From Candidatus Omnitrophota bacterium (GTDB taxonomy: Bacteria > Omnitrophota > Omnitrophia > Omnitrophales > JACROU01), in the NCBI GenBank assembly GCA_029261035.1, contig JAJDCD010000010.1, positions 1 to 64,000 on the forward strand: 64,000 nucleotides of DNA, given 5' to 3'. Within the stretch, counting starts at the first letter, position 1. Below: more notes on the stretch, generated by a model, which worked only from the letters and a program-made list of their open reading frames with translations, had not been told where the DNA came from and did not search any database. The letters are not shown here.

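Larger units (their letters stand above)
44420..64000 (-). other. Giant protein: N-terminal helical, coiled-coil-like region
   Basis: More than 6,500 residues, almost all alpha-helical by composition: very rich in Glu, Lys, Ala, Leu and Gln, with few Gly, Pro or aromatic residues and many heptad-like stretches (e.g. EEVLIEKQEELEGVRAELDD). It looks like a spectrin- or myosin-like rod. Exceptions are the GHKL-like fold near the right edge, short Gly-rich linkers (about 62,340-62,380) and a Pro-rich hinge at about 45,560-45,620 (LPMLPEAAAPPMIPVDPG). It contains internal duplications listed separately. Confidence 0.75.

Noticed and set aside
19248-62442. Many 60-100-codon plus-strand frames opposite the giant gene
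   Set aside because: They are antisense shadows of a strongly coding frame, with no ribosome-binding sites or recognisable domains.
63900-63917. GTG at 63917 as the start of the giant gene
   Set aside because: The frame stays open for 27 more codons to the window edge with the same helical composition, and there is no Shine-Dalgarno before it.
1-64000. CRISPR arrays, tRNA, rRNA, integrases or complete insertion sequences
   Set aside because: I looked for regular direct repeats with spacers, cloverleaf motifs and transposase or integrase motifs and found none.

Overview
This 64-kb window is AT-rich, compact bacterial DNA, almost entirely coded on the minus strand. It is dominated by one colossal open reading frame that runs from position 18885 to the right edge without a stop: at least 15,037 codons, with the true start outside the window. 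Three things make Candidatus Omnitrophota (former OP3, PVC group) the best guess, by inference only: the giant gene, the secreted protein at the left edge with an 'xxDAHxxxxAQKxI' opening, and the intergenic palindrome families. Giant ORFs of tens of thousands of codons are known from that phylum. There is no rRNA or tRNA to confirm this.

Layout. 1-2164: 3'-truncated gene for a secreted protein with a tandem repeat (the stop lies off the left edge). 2575-4103: ECF sigma factor and RskA-type anti-sigma factor, translationally coupled. 4305-5015: chlorite-dismutase-family haem protein. 5382-9720: class I ribonucleotide reductase, nrdA then nrdB. 10532-13939: membrane PAS histidine kinase followed by an unusual protein pairing a decayed GHKL domain with a receiver domain. 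14139-14955: CrcB-type fluoride channel and a DUF423 membrane protein. 15085-15786: the only plus-strand gene, a SAM methyltransferase. 15837-18449: ClpB. 18885-64000: the giant gene. Long intergenic gaps hold nested palindromes, small MITE-like repeats and terminators.

The giant protein, read from its N-terminal side: a decayed GHKL ATPase-like fold; about 6,000 residues of alpha-helical, coiled-coil-like sequence with internal duplications (549-residue and 116-residue periods); a membrane cluster; a roughly 5,700-residue section that charge and content suggest is periplasmic, holding a glycoamylase-like domain whose halves are in swapped order and several TolC-like outer-membrane-efflux modules; a second membrane cluster; beta-rich repeats; a segment resembling the glycosyltransferase core of cyclic beta-1,2-glucan synthase (NdvB) with a changed DxD region; a third membrane cluster; and a cytoplasm-like C-terminal domain. 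I could find no cysteine anywhere in the 15,010 residues. The parts look like an NdvB-type glucan synthase and a TolC-type conduit rearranged and stretched into one envelope-spanning polypeptide. Its function is unknown; building, exporting or attacking cell-envelope polysaccharide is the natural hypothesis.

The other genes are housekeeping (nucleotide reduction, protein disaggregation, fluoride export) or envelope and stress sensing (ECF/RskA, histidine kinase). All domain calls are by eye; none was checked against a database.
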